DNA of 64,000 nucleotides, from the NCBI RefSeq assembly GCF_022812285.1, contig NZ_CP093300.1, positions 2,666,001-2,730,000 on the forward strand, in the 5' to 3' direction. The notes beneath the pieces were generated by a model. The model had not been told where the DNA came from, did no database searches, and saw only the letters and a list, made by a program, of their open reading frames with translations. Shown in pieces: positions 44,440 to 55,262 of this stretch; the first letter of the stretch is position 1, and each line of letters begins with the position of its first letter. Source of the stretch: Alkalihalobacillus sp. LMS39. GTDB taxonomy: Bacteria > Bacillota > Bacilli > Bacillales > Bacillaceae_F. The translations under genes were made by a program, and so were the position numbers.

Positions 44440-47400
44440 CTATTTGCCGCTTACTCGTGTTTTATCGTTTTTATTTTCATTAAAAGCAATCATAATCGCG
44501 TCTTTTTCTGCTCGCCCTTCTGCTTTCACACGTTCGATCGCTTCTTGCATACGTTTGTAATCTCTTGGAATCACTTTTACAAATTGACTTGCTGCCTTTG
44601 GCCAATTAGCAAGAATGTCTTTGCCCTTCCCACTATTTGTATGGAAAACATGTTTTTCGATCATTGTTTTTACATAGTGTGTTTCTTCATTTGATTGAAT
44701 GGATTCAAGTAGAACCATTTCTTGATTACAATTTGCTGCAAACTCATTTTCTTCATCGAAAACATATGCAATTCCACCTGACATTCCTGCTGCAAAGTTC
44801 TTCCCTGTTGTACCAAGATTAATGACTCGCCCACCTGTCATATATTCACAACCGTGGTTGCCGACTCCTTCGACAACAACGTGAACACCACTATTCCGGA
44901 CACAAAAGCGTTCTCCGGCTACACCGGCGATAAAAGCTTCACCAGCCGTTGCTCCGTAAAATGTCGTGTTACCGATAATGACATTTTCTTCTGATTTAAA
45001 GGATGAAAGTGCTGGAGGGTAAACAATAATTTTCCCACCTGACAAGCCTTTTCCTAAATAATCATTGGCATCGCCTTCTAATGATAATGTCATTCCTTTT
45101 GGTACAAATGCGCCAAAGCTTTGACCAGCAGAACCGGTAAAGTTTAATGTAATTGTATCTTCCGGCAATCCTTTTGCTCCATACTTTTTACTCACTTCAC
45201 TACCAACAATTGTCCCTGTAACACGGTGAATGTTTTTCAATTCGATAGATGCTTGAACTGGTTTTCCTTCTTCAATCGCTGGTTTGCATAGCTCAAGTAA
45301 TGTCGTATAGTCCAGTGATTGCTCAAGCTGGTGGTCTTGTTCGATTGTTTTTACATTATTTTGTTGTTTATCTTTATTCGGTTGGAATAATAAACTTTGT
45401 AAATCCACTGTTTTTGCTTTCTCATTTTCAATTTCAGCATTTTGCTCTAGCAAATCCGTTCGCCCAACCATTTCATCTATTGTTTTAAATCCAAGCTCAG
45501 CCATATATTCGCGAATTTCTTGTGCGATAAACGTCATGAAATTCACAACATGGTCAGGTGATCCCATGAATTTTTTTCGGAGTTCAGGATTTTGTGTCGC
45601 AACTCCGACTGGACATGTATCTAAATGACATACACGCATAATGACACAACCTAACACAACAAGTGGCGCTGTCGAAAATGCAAATTCTTCTGCTCCTAAT
45701 AAAGCAGCAACAACAACATCGCGACCAGTCATTAATTTTCCGTCGGTTTCAACTGAAATCCGATTTCGTAAATTGTTTAACACTAATGTTTGATGTGTTT
45801 CGGCTAATCCGATTTCCCATGGAAGACCTGTATGTTTAATACTTGTTCTTGCCGCAGCTCCTGTCCCGCCATCATAGCCACTAATAATGACATGGTCGGC
45901 ACGCCCTTTCGCTACACCTGCCGCAATTGTTCCAACGCCGGTACCCGCTACAAGCTTGACGCTAATTTTCGCACTCGGGTTCGCATTTTTTAAATCATGG
46001 ATAAGTTCGGCTAAATCTTCAATCGAATAAATATCATGATGTGGAGGTGGTGAAATTAAACCTACTCCTGGTGTAGAGCCTCGAACTTCTGCAACCCATG
46101 GATACACTTTATTTCCAGGAAGCTGTCCGCCTTCACCAGGTTTGGCTCCTTGGGCCACTTTAATTTGAATTTCATCTGAATTCACTAGATAGTGACTTGT
46201 CACGCCAAAACGGCCAGATGCTACTTGTTTAATCGAACTTCTGCGGGAATCTCCATTGGCATCTGGAGTAAAGCGTGCTGGATGTTCTCCACCTTCTCCT
46301 GTATTGCTTCGCCCACCAATGCGGTTCATTGCAATCGCAAGCGCTTCATGCGCTTCTGCACTAATCGAACCAAAGGACATCGCACCCGTTTTAAAACGAG
46401 CGACAATCTCTTCAATTGGTTCCACTTCTTCTAGTGGAATCGGTACGTTTTGTTGTTTAAACTTCAGTAAACCACGTAATGTCGTTTGTTCTTTTGTTTG
46501 TTCATCAATCGCTTTTGAATATTTTTTAAACAATGAATAATCATTTTTTCGGCACGCATGTTGCAAAATATGAATCGTATGCGGATTATATTGATGCGGT
46601 TCTCCATCACGACGCCATTGCAAATCATCGCCAGAATCTAATGTTTTATCTGCGCCTTCTTGTGTCGTAAATGCACGGTCATGACGGGTTAACGTTTCTT
46701 TTGCAATCATCGTTAAGTCAATTCCACCAATTCGGGATGTCGTTCTCGCAAAGTATTTTTCAATGACAGAATCATGAATCCCAACAGCTTCAAAAATTTG
46801 AGCACCACGGTAACTTTGAATCGTGGAAATCCCCATTTTTGATAAAACTTTCATCACGCCTTTTGTTGCCGCTTTTATATAAGTAGAAACAGCTTCCACA
46901 TAAGACTTCTGTTCCAACAACCCATCTTGAATCATCGAGTCAAACGTATCAAACGCTAAATACGGATTAATCGCTTCTGCCCCGTATGCTAACAATAAAG
47001 CAAAGTGTTGAACTTCACGTGGCTCACCTGATTCTACTAAAATACTAACTTTCGTTCTCGTTCCTTGACGGATTAAATGATGATGTAAACCCGCTACCGC
47101 TAATAAAGCAGGTATAGCCGCATTGTCTTTATCCATTAACCGGTCCGATAAAAGTAAGAGCGTTGTTCCTTTTTCAATCGCACGATCAGCAGATTGAAAC
47201 AATTGCTCTAATGCTGGTTCTAACCCGTGCTGTTTGTCTCTTGTCGGGAATAACATTGGCAATGTTTTTGCTTTAAAGCCATTTAGTTTGTTTTTCTTTA
47301 ACTTCGCTAATTCTTCATTCGTTAAAAGTGGATACTTCAAATAGATATGTCGGCAGCTTTCTGGCTGTGGTGAAAGAAGATTGCCTTCTGCTCCAATTGT

Positions 47401-49035
47401 TGTCCCTAAAGCGGTAACATACTCTTCCCGAATCGCATCAATTGGGGGATTTGTTACTTGAGCAAATTGTTGCTTGAAATAGTTATAGAGCAACTGTGGT
47501 TTTTTTGATAAAACAGCCAAAGGTGAGTCATATCCCATTGAACCAACAGGGTCAACACCTTCTGTCACCATTGGCAACAGCATTTTCGTCACTTCTTCAT
47601 ACGTATAACCAAAAGCCAACTGTCGCGGTAGAAGCTGATCAATGCTTGTATTCTCCACATCTGATGTTTCAAGCACTTGATCTAAATCAAGTAAGTGTTC
47701 TTCAATCCACTGCTCGTAAGGCTGTTCGTTTGCCACTTGTTGCTTAATCTCTTCATCAGGAACAATTCGGCCTTTTTCCAAGTCCACTAACAACATTTGC
47801 CCTGGACGAAGACGGTCTTTATACAACACGTTTTCAGGAGCAACATCAATGACTCCAACTTCAGAAGACATAATGATGTAACCATCTTTTGTGACGTAAT
47901 AACGTGATGGACGCAACCCATTTCGATCTAAACATGCTCCGATTTGGTCTCCATTCGTAAACACAATCGCAGTTGGGCCATCCCACGGCTCCATTAATGT
48001 ACTATGATATTGGTAAAACGCTTTTTTATCCTGACTCATGTGGGCATCACTTTGCCAAGGTTCCGGAATCATCATCATTGCAGCATGAGCCATCGTTCGG
48101 CCAGAAAGCGTTAAAAACTCGAGTGTATTATCAAACATTGATGAATCGCTGCCACTTTCATCAATGACAGGACGAATTTTATCAATGTCTTCTTGAAATA
48201 GTGGCGAAGCAAATTGCGCTTCTCTTGCGCGCATCCAATTGACATTTCCTTTTAACGTATTAATTTCACCATTATGAATCATATATCGATTCGGGTGGGC
48301 TCGCTCCCAGCTCGGAAACGTATTTGTACTAAATCTTGAATGGACGAGTGCTAACGCTGTTTCAAACAACGGATCATTTAAATCTAGGTAAAATTGATTC
48401 ACTTGTTCTGTCGTTAACATCCCTTTGTACACAATCGTTTTACTTGAAAAGGAAGCAAAATAAAACGAATGCTCGGTTGAGAGATGTGAACCAATTTCGT
48501 TTTCTGCCCGTTTGCGGATAACATATAATTTTCGTTCAAATGCCAAACCGTTTGTAACTTCAGAGTTTTTTTCCACAAATAATTGGCGCACAAACGGCAT
48601 CGTTGATACTGCTGCACGGCCTAGCATAGAAGCATCAACAGGAACGGTACGCCACCCAATGACTGATTGGCCCTCTTCTTTTACAATCTTTTCAATTTCG
48701 GATTCACATTGGTTTCGTGTCGCTTCATCTTGTGGAAGGAATAGCATCCCAACCCCATACTCCCCTTCGTTTGGAAGATTCAATGACACTTGTTTACAGG
48801 CAGACTGAAAAAAACGATGAGGAATTTGCATTAATATCCCTGCACCATCTCCTGTATTCACTTCATCTCCTTGACCGCCACGATGTTCAAGATTTTGTAA
48901 AACATGTAACGCATCTTGTACGATTTTGTGTGATTTTTCCCCTTTAATATTGGCTAAAAAACCGATCCCGCAGTTATCATGTTCGAACTGTGGGTCATAT
49001 AGGCCTTGCTTTGCTGGTAATCCGTGCCTTTTCAT
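44440..49035 (-). CDS. gltB: glutamate synthase, large subunit
   Basis: A 1531-aa enzyme making two glutamates from glutamine and 2-oxoglutarate. A short propeptide precedes the class II amidotransferase Cys ([10 protein letters not shown], about residue 22), which must become N-terminal. The amidotransferase extends to about 430; central domain; FMN domain about 830-1200 with the 3Fe-4S site [13 protein letters not shown]-terminal GXGXG helix about 1280-1470. Full length for the family; gltA in B. subtilis usage. No GltC-type regulator gene is adjacent, unlike B. subtilis. Start ATG at 49035 with GAGAGG somewhat distant. Confidence 0.95.
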   Translation of the reverse strand: MKRHGLPAKQGLYDPQFEHDNCGIGFLANIKGEKSHKIVQDALHVLQNLEHRGGQGDEVNTGDGAGILMQIPHRFFQSACKQVSLNLPNEGEYGVGMLFLPQDEATRNQCESEIEKIVKEEGQSVIGWRTVPVDASMLGRAAVSTMPFVRQLFVEKNSEVTNGLAFERKLYVIRKRAENEIGSHLSTEHSFYFASFSSKTIVYKGMLTTEQVNQFYLDLNDPLFETALALVHSRFSTNTFPSWERAHPNRYMIHNGEINTLKGNVNWMRAREAQFASPLFQEDIDKIRPVIDESGSDSSMFDNTLEFLTLSGRTMAHAAMMMIPEPWQSDAHMSQDKKAFYQYHSTLMEPWDGPTAIVFTNGDQIGACLDRNGLRPSRYYVTKDGYIIMSSEVGVIDVAPENVLYKDRLRPGQMLLVDLEKGRIVPDEEIKQQVANEQPYEQWIEEHLLDLDQVLETSDVENTSIDQLLPRQLAFGYTYEEVTKMLLPMVTEGVDPVGSMGYDSPLAVLSKKPQLLYNYFKQQFAQVTNPPIDAIREEYVTALGTTIGAEGNLLSPQPESCRHIYLKYPLLTNEELAKLKKNKLNGFKAKTLPMLFPTRDKQHGLEPALEQLFQSADRAIEKGTTLLLLSDRLMDKDNAAIPALLAVAGLHHHLIRQGTRTKVSILVESGEPREVQHFALLLAYGAEAINPYLAFDTFDSMIQDGLLEQKSYVEAVSTYIKAATKGVMKVLSKMGISTIQSYRGAQIFEAVGIHDSVIEKYFARTTSRIGGIDLTMIAKETLTRHDRAFTTQEGADKTLDSGDDLQWRRDGEPHQYNPHTIHILQHACRKNDYSLFKKYSKAIDEQTKEQTTLRGLLKFKQQNVPIPLEEVEPIEEIVARFKTGAMSFGSISAEAHEALAIAMNRIGGRSNTGEGGEHPARFTPDANGDSRRSSIKQVASGRFGVTSHYLVNSDEIQIKVAQGAKPGEGGQLPGNKVYPWVAEVRGSTPGVGLISPPPHHDIYSIEDLAELIHDLKNANPSAKISVKLVAGTGVGTIAAGVAKGRADHVIISGYDGGTGAAARTSIKHTGLPWEIGLAETHQTLVLNNLRNRISVETDGKLMTGRDVVVAALLGAEEFAFSTAPLVVLGCVIMRVCHLDTCPVGVATQNPELRKKFMGSPDHVVNFMTFIAQEIREYMAELGFKTIDEMVGRTDLLEQNAEIENEKAKTVDLQSLLFQPNKDKQQNNVKTIEQDHQLEQSLDYTTLLELCKPAIEEGKPVQASIELKNIHRVTGTIVGSEVSKKYGAKGLPEDTITLNFTGSAGQSFGAFVPKGMTLSLEGDANDYLGKGLSGGKIIVYPPALSSFKSEENVIIGNTTFYGATAGEAFIAGVAGERFCVRNSGVHVVVEGVGNHGCEYMTGGRVINLGTTGKNFAAGMSGGIAYVFDEENEFAANCNQEMVLLESIQSNEETHYVKTMIEKHVFHTNSGKGKDILANWPKAASQFVKVIPRDYKRMQEAIERVKAEGRAEKDAIMIAFNENKNDKTRVSGK

Positions 49036-49383
49036 CAAGCATCAACCTCTCCCCAAATAAAATAAATAAGTATTAAATGTCTACTTTTTATCTATGTTTA
49101 ATCTAATATACAAGATAATATCATTTTTCTGACATTTCAGCAAATTAAATTTTTAATAAAAGCTTAATGAAAACGCTTACCTAAGCGCGTTTCGTTATCC
49201 GGATCAAACGATATAATATATAGCAATGTTATTTTTATTAATCTTTATGCATTGATATACATTTTGTGTCATTCATAGTTTTTTTAAAATTCATTGCTAT
49301 GAATGGATTTTTTTTATCAAATTCTAATTACATCTAGATGAACATGTTTATGATTTGTTATGAGTTGGTATTTCTTTTCAATT
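49036..49383. other. gltB upstream region
   Basis: About 350 bp, no gene. It contains the cre-like site below, an AT-rich promoter zone (TATATATTATAT near 49213-49226), and an inverted repeat ATTCATAG/CTATGAAT near 49272-49308 with a T-run on the plus side. Confidence 0.5.
49167..49182. promoter_or_regulatory. candidate CcpA site (cre) upstream of gltB
   Basis: ATGAAAACGCTTACCT fits the cre consensus WTGNAANCGNWWNCAW with one mismatch. It lies 132 bp upstream of the gltB start codon. Carbon control of glutamate synthase is known in Bacillus, though often indirect. Confidence 0.4.
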
Positions 49384-49414
49384 AAAAAAAGTGATATCGC
49401 AAAGACGACATCAC
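49384..49414 (-). terminator. intrinsic terminator after yqkE
   Basis: Minus strand: AAGTGATGTCG, loop TCTTTG, CGATATCACTT, then a T-run. The stem overlaps the last codons of the gene region. Confidence 0.8.
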
Positions 49415-49647
49415 TTCTTAAAATTCCGCCAATCAAGATTACTTTCTTCTAGTAATTCTTCAAAGGATTTATTCTTCTCTCGTTCCCTTTTTTCTTGAAT
49501 CCGTTTTTGCCTTTCGTTCTCTTCTTTTTGCTTTTCTGCTTCTTTAAGTGTCACAGAAGTGTCTTTCAATTTCTTCATTATATCTTCTGAAAGTCTTTCT
49601 GAGAGGTCACCAAAGCTATCGTTTTGTTTTTTCTTCTTGTTGTTCAT
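49411..49647 (-). CDS. yqkE: YqkE family protein (DUF3886-type)
   Basis: A 78-aa very charged helical protein. NDSFGDLSERLSEDIMKKLKD at the N-terminus and NKSFEELLEESNLDWRNFK at the C-terminus match B. subtilis YqkE; the middle is Glu/Lys/Arg coiled coil. Function unknown. It follows the NRDE gene by 17 bp on the same strand. Confidence 0.8.
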   Translation of the reverse strand: MNNKKKKQNDSFGDLSERLSEDIMKKLKDTSVTLKEAEKQKEENERQKRIQEKREREKNKSFEELLEESNLDWRNFKK

Positions 49648-49663
49648 CTTTCGTCACTCTCCT

Positions 49664-50416
49664 TTAAAATGTCATGTTTCGGTCAGTTGTCTTTCCATTT
49701 GAATCATAAGTTCGTTCAATAATTAATCCTTGTCCTTCTTTATTAAGTAACACAACGGTTGAACAACGAGTGCCATACCCAGGACTATGGATAAACAAAG
49801 GGGATAACATCCGCTCTGCTTTCATTCCTACCCCTGTTGACGGTAATTGTTCATCAGGCGCAACGGCGTTGTCTGTTAAACGGTCGAGCAAAGTCGTTAC
49901 TAATTTTTCTCCCTTAAGAGAAATCGTATCTTGTAAAAGCGATTTTCCTTTTATCGTTTTTGGCCATTTCGCATGAAAATGACCATTACTTATACTATAT
50001 ATCCCTTTTTCTACTTGTAATGGACCTGTTCCTCGATTCGTATGGAAAAATAATTTATGATTTTCATAAAGAAGTAAATTATATCCGCCATACTTTGCTT
50101 TTTCATGCTCAATATTCTTAATATACTGTAAGGCAGGTTGCTGAAGCTGAACAAAATTAGCAATAAGACTTCCACGTGATTTTGGACTTTCCACCACAAC
50201 CTGGTCACGAAAATTAGTCAATGCAGCCATTCTTTTCTCTTTTGTCACAGCTAACCAACTTCCCATGGAAACAAGGTCTCGTCCACCAATAACTTGAGGG
50301 GTGTCTTCCCAAATGTGAAGTGGTGCTGTGCTTCGTTCAAAAAATTCATCGCGATTCGCAGCTAAAACGAAACAATAATGGTCATGTTGCTCAAAGGATA
50401 TGTTAACAATACACAC
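49664..50416 (-). CDS. NRDE family protein
   Basis: A 250-aa protein of the NRDE (T10-like) family, an Ntn-hydrolase-like fold. It begins MCIVN with Cys2 as a potential nucleophile and has AANRDEFFERSTAPLH, GGRDLVSMGSWLAV and ALTNFRD. GTG start. The family is conserved from bacteria to man without a settled biochemical role. Confidence 0.87.
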   Translation of the reverse strand: MCIVNISFEQHDHYCFVLAANRDEFFERSTAPLHIWEDTPQVIGGRDLVSMGSWLAVTKEKRMAALTNFRDQVVVESPKSRGSLIANFVQLQQPALQYIKNIEHEKAKYGGYNLLLYENHKLFFHTNRGTGPLQVEKGIYSISNGHFHAKWPKTIKGKSLLQDTISLKGEKLVTTLLDRLTDNAVAPDEQLPSTGVGMKAERMLSPLFIHSPGYGTRCSTVVLLNKEGQGLIIERTYDSNGKTTDRNMTF

Positions 50417-50608
50417 AACACTTCTACACCTTTCTTCTTGCTTTATTTTATTTTACCATGAATTAATGAATGATCTAGAAAATGTCCACGTAAGAGTGCT
50501 TGTCTACCCTCGTTGAACATTGGTATAATTTCAGAGACAGTAATTGAAACGGAACACCGCTTGAATTCGTAAAGAAAATATAACAGTTGATAACGGAGGA
50601 GAATGAAG

Positions 50609-51619
50609 ATGACAAATGAAGTAAATGAAAGAGCCGCAAAAATCATGTCAGAGTTTCAAGATGAAAAAAACATAGATAAAATATTAGAATCCCTCGGTTC
50701 ACTAGGAGAAGATGCTCAAAAACAAGCTGGTGAATCATTAGAAGCGTTAAAACGCCCAGTAAATGAAATGATGACACAAAATGATAATAAACTTCCTACT
50801 CAATTACATGAATTAAGAGAAATCGTGTCTGAGCTAGAACCAAATTATTTAAAAGAAAGCGGCTTCCAAAAAATGATGAACAAAATGTTTGGAAGAAACC
50901 CAATTCAACAATACGCAAAAAAGTATCAAACGGTAGAAGTTCAAGTTGAACAAATTATTGAAGCACTATTAAAAGGAAAAGACAAATTACAAGAAGATAA
51001 TGTCATGTTAGCTGAATTACGTGTTGTTGCTAGGCAGCGAATTGCTGGTTTAGACGAGCAAATTTCCATTGGAAAACAATTAAATGACATGCTCGAACAA
51101 GAAATGAAAAATGAAGAGAACCAAGAACATTTTACCGCCTTACAAAAAGGTCAGCAAAAAGTCGTCACTCGGATAAAAAACATGACACAAGCGGTTATGG
51201 TTTTGCAACAATCGATTGCCTCTGTTGATATTATTATTGAGAATAATGATAAATTAGAAGAAGCGATTTTTAATGCAATAACTATGACAAAAAATATTAT
51301 TACAGTGACAGCTTCGATTCAGCTTGCATTAGGCAATCAGCGCAAAGTCATTAATGCCGTGAAAAACGTTAATGAAGCAACAGAGTCGATGTTACTGTCA
51401 AACGCACAAATGCTAAAAGAAAATACACAAGAAACATTAAAAACATTAGAAGAACCCGCAATTGCTATTGATACGTTTAAAAAGGCGTATGAAGATGTAT
51501 ATGCTGCGATTCAAATGACCGAGCAATCGAATGAACGAATTATTGCGAGCGGAAAGAAATTCATTACTGAAGTGGACGAATTAAATAAACAAATGAAAAC
51601 AAAATTACTAGGTTCATAA
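50609..51619 (+). CDS. TelA/KlaA family toxic-anion resistance protein
   Basis: A 336-aa helical protein of the TelA (YaaN/YceH) family: NPIQQYAKKYQTVEVQVEQII, MLAELRVVARQRIAGLDEQI and LALGNQRKVINAVKNVNEATESML are the conserved parts. Implicated in tellurite and cell-envelope stress resistance. An ATG six bases earlier (50603) is closer than usual to GGAGG; I prefer 50609. It is followed after 32 bp by an unassigned gene with its own RBS, forming an operon. Confidence 0.87.
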   Translation: MTNEVNERAAKIMSEFQDEKNIDKILESLGSLGEDAQKQAGESLEALKRPVNEMMTQNDNKLPTQLHELREIVSELEPNYLKESGFQKMMNKMFGRNPIQQYAKKYQTVEVQVEQIIEALLKGKDKLQEDNVMLAELRVVARQRIAGLDEQISIGKQLNDMLEQEMKNEENQEHFTALQKGQQKVVTRIKNMTQAVMVLQQSIASVDIIIENNDKLEEAIFNAITMTKNIITVTASIQLALGNQRKVINAVKNVNEATESMLLSNAQMLKENTQETLKTLEEPAIAIDTFKKAYEDVYAAIQMTEQSNERIIASGKKFITEVDELNKQMKTKLLGS

Positions 51620-51651
51620 TTTGCTTCCCTTCCTAAAGGAGAGACTAGAGA

Positions 51652-52581
51652 ATGTGGAAAGACCTTTTTGACATGAGCTGGATGGAAAAGTTCCTACCCG
51701 ACCGCATGCGTACAGTTCGAGACGACATTTTATCTGATCAAGCAACATTAGATTTACTTCAAGAAACAGAAAGAATATTGGGGAAATTAATTGAACAGAC
51801 GAGTAAATACCAGCAAAATCGCACATTACAAAAGAAAACAATCAATTATAAAATTATCATCAAAATTCGCAAAAAACGGATTAAGCTTCAAATTCAAGAC
51901 ACCTATCAAAGTCGTTCGCCGATAAAAAAACGAATTTACATTGATTGTTATCGAAAACATTTCAAGGCGGTCAATGGGATCGGCAAAGTAAAAGATTCAA
52001 CTATTCATTATATCGAAAATCGCAAATCCTATGTTCGTAATGTTCGAAAGTCTCCTTATTTACAACCGATTTTTTATAAAATTGATATGCTAGATGATGC
52101 ACTGCTTGGTCGGTTAATCGATGATACGAAAACACCACCAACATTACCATCGACATCGGCAACAGATGAAATCAATAATAAAACACAATCACCGCAAAAA
52201 AATGAAGAAATGAAAATTCTTCTTCATGATACAAAAAGATTGTTACAGCATAAAAACTCGTTTTCTCTTGACCCATTATTAGAAAACCGGCTCGAGCGAA
52301 TTATTAAACAAACGGATAAACTTGTCCCTCACTTTGAATTGCTTGATATTGAAGACCGTCACACCGTAAAACGAATGTTCCGGGAGGACATCCCTAATTT
52401 AATTTATACATTTTTATCACTCTCAAAAGAAAACCAATTAGAACAAAAAGAAAATGTATTTGTTGCTTTATCGAAAATGGAGCTTAATATTATTCGATTA
52501 ACAGAGGAATTAGAAAGAAATCGCGTGGAACGAATGAACCACCTTTTAAAACTAAATGATGCTAGATATTCAGATAAGTAA
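51652..52581 (+). CDS. TelA partner protein, unknown (possibly XpaC-like)
   Basis: A 309-aa soluble protein. Residues 60-150 are very basic (KKTINYKIIIKIRKKRIKLQ), then a low-complexity linker (TKTPPTLPSTSATDEINN), then a helical C-terminal domain (LENRLERIIKQTDKLVPHFELL, VFVALSKMELNIIRLTEELE). In B. subtilis TelA proteins are paired with XpaC or YceG; the C-terminal domain here may correspond to the XpaC helical tail, but the N-terminal half does not look like it. Confidence 0.6.
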   Translation: MWKDLFDMSWMEKFLPDRMRTVRDDILSDQATLDLLQETERILGKLIEQTSKYQQNRTLQKKTINYKIIIKIRKKRIKLQIQDTYQSRSPIKKRIYIDCYRKHFKAVNGIGKVKDSTIHYIENRKSYVRNVRKSPYLQPIFYKIDMLDDALLGRLIDDTKTPPTLPSTSATDEINNKTQSPQKNEEMKILLHDTKRLLQHKNSFSLDPLLENRLERIIKQTDKLVPHFELLDIEDRHTVKRMFREDIPNLIYTFLSLSKENQLEQKENVFVALSKMELNIIRLTEELERNRVERMNHLLKLNDARYSDK

Positions 52582-52583
52582 TC

Positions 52584-52614
52584 AAAAGGGTACACAGTAA
52601 GTGTACTCTTTTTT
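52584..52614 (+). terminator. intrinsic terminator of the telA operon
   Basis: AAAGGGTACAC/GTGTACTCTTT stem with a short loop and six T. Confidence 0.85.
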
Positions 52615-52707
52615 ATGTTTCTTTAATGAAAACGCTTTACAAACCATTCCTTCGCTTTTACACTTTTATTCAAAGCACTTTATTTTAAAGGAGGTAGGAG
52701 GTATTTT

Positions 52708-53655
52708 ATGAAATCTAACGTAACTTCACTCGGGAACCGTATTTTTATCATTGATGGGTACGACCTTCACATGCCGGAACGAACAGGGGCTTATGTCATT
52801 GTTGATGATGACATTACGATAGTGGAAACCGGTCCTAGTTTATCTGTCCCTCATATTTTACAAGGACTTCAAGAACTTCAAATCCAATTAGAAGATGTTC
52901 GAAACATCATTGTTACGCACATTCATTTAGACCATGCTGGTGGAGCAGGTCTCCTCCTCCAACATTGCCCGCAAGCTAAAGTGTATGTTCATCCTAAAGG
53001 TGCTCGCCACCTCATCAATCCTAGCCGCTTAATTGCAGGGGCAAAAGCCGTATATGGTGACACATTTGATACGTTGTTTGATCCAATTTATGCTATTCCA
53101 GAAGAGAACGTCATTAGTAAAGGCGATGGTGATACATTACAAATCGGACAATATTGCGAGCTTTCTTTTCTAGATACACCAGGGCATGCCAATCACCATA
53201 TGAGTATTTATGACCCAATTAGCAATGGAATTTTCACAGGAGACACATTAGGTGTACGTTATCAATCATTAGAAGAAAATGGTGTTCCATTATTTTTACC
53301 TTCTACCTCACCTAATCAATTTAACCCTGATGCGATGCTATCTTCTATTAATCGGGTGAAAAAGTTACAAGTTGATAAAATTTATTTTGGTCATTACAGT
53401 GCTTCGACAAATGTTAACGAGGTATATACGCAACTCCAATACTGGCTTCCTCGCTTTGTTGAAGAAGGAGAAAAAGCTATGAGGCACGGGAAAGATCATA
53501 CTTCATTATCTGAAAGTTTAGTCGAGCAAATTAGCGACCACCTACATAAAAAAGGAGTATCTCCTTCCCACCCGGCATTTACGATGATTCAACTTGATAT
53601 GAAAATTTGCGCCATGGGTATCCTCGATTATATAGCAGAGCGTGATGAAAGATAG
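52708..53655 (+). CDS. MBL-fold metallo-hydrolase
   Basis: A 315-aa metallo-beta-lactamase-fold protein. THIHLDHAGG (HxHxDH), DTPGHANHHMS, TGDTLG and FGHYSAS supply the usual metal ligands. Substrate unknown; glyoxalase II, lactonase and thioesterase activities are all possible. RBS AGGAGGTAGGAGG. Single gene; a TGAAAACGCTTTACA stretch near 52627 vaguely resembles a cre. Confidence 0.87.
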   Translation: MKSNVTSLGNRIFIIDGYDLHMPERTGAYVIVDDDITIVETGPSLSVPHILQGLQELQIQLEDVRNIIVTHIHLDHAGGAGLLLQHCPQAKVYVHPKGARHLINPSRLIAGAKAVYGDTFDTLFDPIYAIPEENVISKGDGDTLQIGQYCELSFLDTPGHANHHMSIYDPISNGIFTGDTLGVRYQSLEENGVPLFLPSTSPNQFNPDAMLSSINRVKKLQVDKIYFGHYSASTNVNEVYTQLQYWLPRFVEEGEKAMRHGKDHTSLSESLVEQISDHLHKKGVSPSHPAFTMIQLDMKICAMGILDYIAERDER

Positions 53656-53789
53656 AGGGAAGTAATTGTTTTAGGTGCGCTTAACTGGGTGGACATCATT
53701 GTTTTATTAATATAACCATAACCGTTCCATGGCGTTACAACCACGAGATGACCAGGAAGAAATCAGGTAAGTTAATATCAAGTTTTGAT

Positions 53790-54375
53790 TCGGACATGTG
53801 TTCCGCTATTCCACAAAAAAACGCCCTTTTTCATTCCTTATCGGACATCTGTTCCGTTACTTGACCTGAAACAGCTCCGCCACTCCTCATTTTTGATGAT
53901 TTAGCGGAACAGATGTCCGCTAGCTTTTAGAAAACGTTACTTTTTCTTTAAATAACGGATCGTATGGCCGTTACAATGACGAACCCTTAGCTAGCTTTGT
54001 GAATCCACACCCTATCGGACATATGTTCCGCTATTTCACAAAAAAACGCCCTTTTTCATTCCTTATCGGACATCTGTTCCGTTACTTGACCTGAAACAGC
54101 ACCGCTACCCCTCATTTTTGGTGGTTTAGCGGAACAGATGTCCGCTAGCTTTTAGAAAACGTTACTTTTTCTTTAAATAACGGATCGTATGACCGTTACA
54201 ATGACGAAGCCTTAGCTAGCTTTTTGAATACACGCCCCATCGGACATACGTTCCGCTATTTCACAAAAAACGCCCTTTTTCATTCCTTATCGGACATCTG
54301 TTCCGTTACTTGCCCTTAAAACAGCACCGCCACCCCTCGTTTTTGTTGATTTAGCGGAACGTGTGGCCGTTAAAA
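53790..54375. repeat. 225-bp tandem direct repeat, 2.6 copies
   Basis: Units begin at 53790, 54015 and 54240, an exact 225-bp step; the third is cut short near 54375. Copies differ by only a few bases. Each unit contains TCGGACATNNGTTCCGCTA, 51 bp later TCGGACATCTGTTCCGTTA, and an inverted TAGCGGAACAGATGTCCGC, plus CGCCCTTTTTCATTCC and AACGGATCGTATGGCCG. The last part abuts the terminator hairpin of the guanylate-kinase-like gene. Confidence 0.9.
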
Positions 54376-54388
54376 TACAAAAACCTTC

Positions 54389-54419
54389 GATAATCCCCTA
54401 TCGAAGGTTCCTTTCTCTC
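54389..54419 (-). terminator. intrinsic terminator of the guanylate-kinase-like gene
   Basis: AACCTTCGATA and TATCGAAGGTT arms with a short AT/CC loop around 54391-54411; located immediately after the stop at 54422. Confidence 0.7.
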
Positions 54420-54421
54420 AT

Positions 54422-55009
54422 TTATTTCTGTAACGGCAATGCCCCTGTTAAGTATTTTTCTATTTTATTCGTCACTTCAAAGACGGTGTGGGCAAGCTCA
54501 TAATTTTCAAATGCATGCTCGCACTCATTTTTATATTCCATTTCCTCGTCATAATGACTCATATGAGCATCAATAACTTCAAGTGAATCACCACGTTCTT
54601 GTTGTCGTTTTTGGACAGTTACCCTGTCAGCATATAAAAATAAACGAATGACTTTATCTCCGTACAATTCTTTTAGTATATTTGCCCCTTCTTTGTTAAG
54701 GACTAAGTAAATACAGCCATTTTTTTTGAATTTTTCTTCTACTTCTTTTTCCTTTATTCCATATAAATGACCGTTAATTTCTACTTTTTCAATAAACTCA
54801 TCATTTGCAGCTGCTTTCTCAAAATCTTCTTTCGATAAATAATGATAGTCGATATCTTCATTTTCATATGGTCTTTTTGCTCTTGTTGTTGAAGAAATAA
54901 CACCTTCCATGTTCAACGTATCTCCAGCTAATCTCGCTACCGTTTTTCTCCCTGAACCATCCGGACCAGTAAAAACAAAAATCATTTCTTTTTCCTTTAA
55001 ATTATACAT
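54422..55009 (-). CDS. guanylate kinase-like protein (second gmk type)
   Basis: A 195-aa guanylate-kinase-fold protein. The GMP part is recognisable: SSTTRAKRPYENEDIDYHYLSKEDFEK, EKVEINGHLYGIK. The P-loop reads GPDGSGRKT; aligned to GxxxxGK[ST], the Lys position is Arg and the Lys follows one later. The C-terminus is a long acidic helix and differs from Gmk. It could be an active kinase with a variant P-loop or a GMP-binding regulator. RBS GGAGGCGG with ATG 55009. Confidence 0.75.
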   Translation of the reverse strand: MYNLKEKEMIFVFTGPDGSGRKTVARLAGDTLNMEGVISSTTRAKRPYENEDIDYHYLSKEDFEKAAANDEFIEKVEINGHLYGIKEKEVEEKFKKNGCIYLVLNKEGANILKELYGDKVIRLFLYADRVTVQKRQQERGDSLEVIDAHMSHYDEEMEYKNECEHAFENYELAHTVFEVTNKIEKYLTGALPLQK

Positions 55010-55262
55010 AAAGCCGCCTCCCTCATTACCTTGTTCTCACACTACTTTTTCAATATTTCGAATATTATAGAGCGAATGGTTTCAGCTCGACCTCTATATT
55101 ATTTCTATAGAAATTAGAAATATCCTCTAAAGATTCAAAAATCCCGTGAATTTGAAATAAAAAGGTATTTTTAGACACTTGCAGTAAATTGGCAAACACC
55201 GCTATAATTAAATAAGAAAAAAATTAAAACATTACTTTAATAGAGTAAAAGTGAGGGTTTTC

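Larger units (their letters stand above)
53656..54421. other. intergenic region, 766 bp, mostly repeats
   Basis: No gene. Almost filled by the 225-bp tandem repeats (53790 on). The left 130 bp include ACCGTTCCATGGCGTTACAACC, a worn relative of the repeat's CGTATGGCCGTTACAATG. Confidence 0.7.

Noticed and set aside
49272-49316. T-box or other riboswitch in the gltB leader
   Set aside because: Only a simple inverted repeat with a T-run on the wrong strand for gltB; no aptamer motif.
52625-52645. cre site before the MBL-fold gene
   Set aside because: TGAAAACGCTTTACA needs a one-base insertion to match the consensus; weaker than the gltB candidate.
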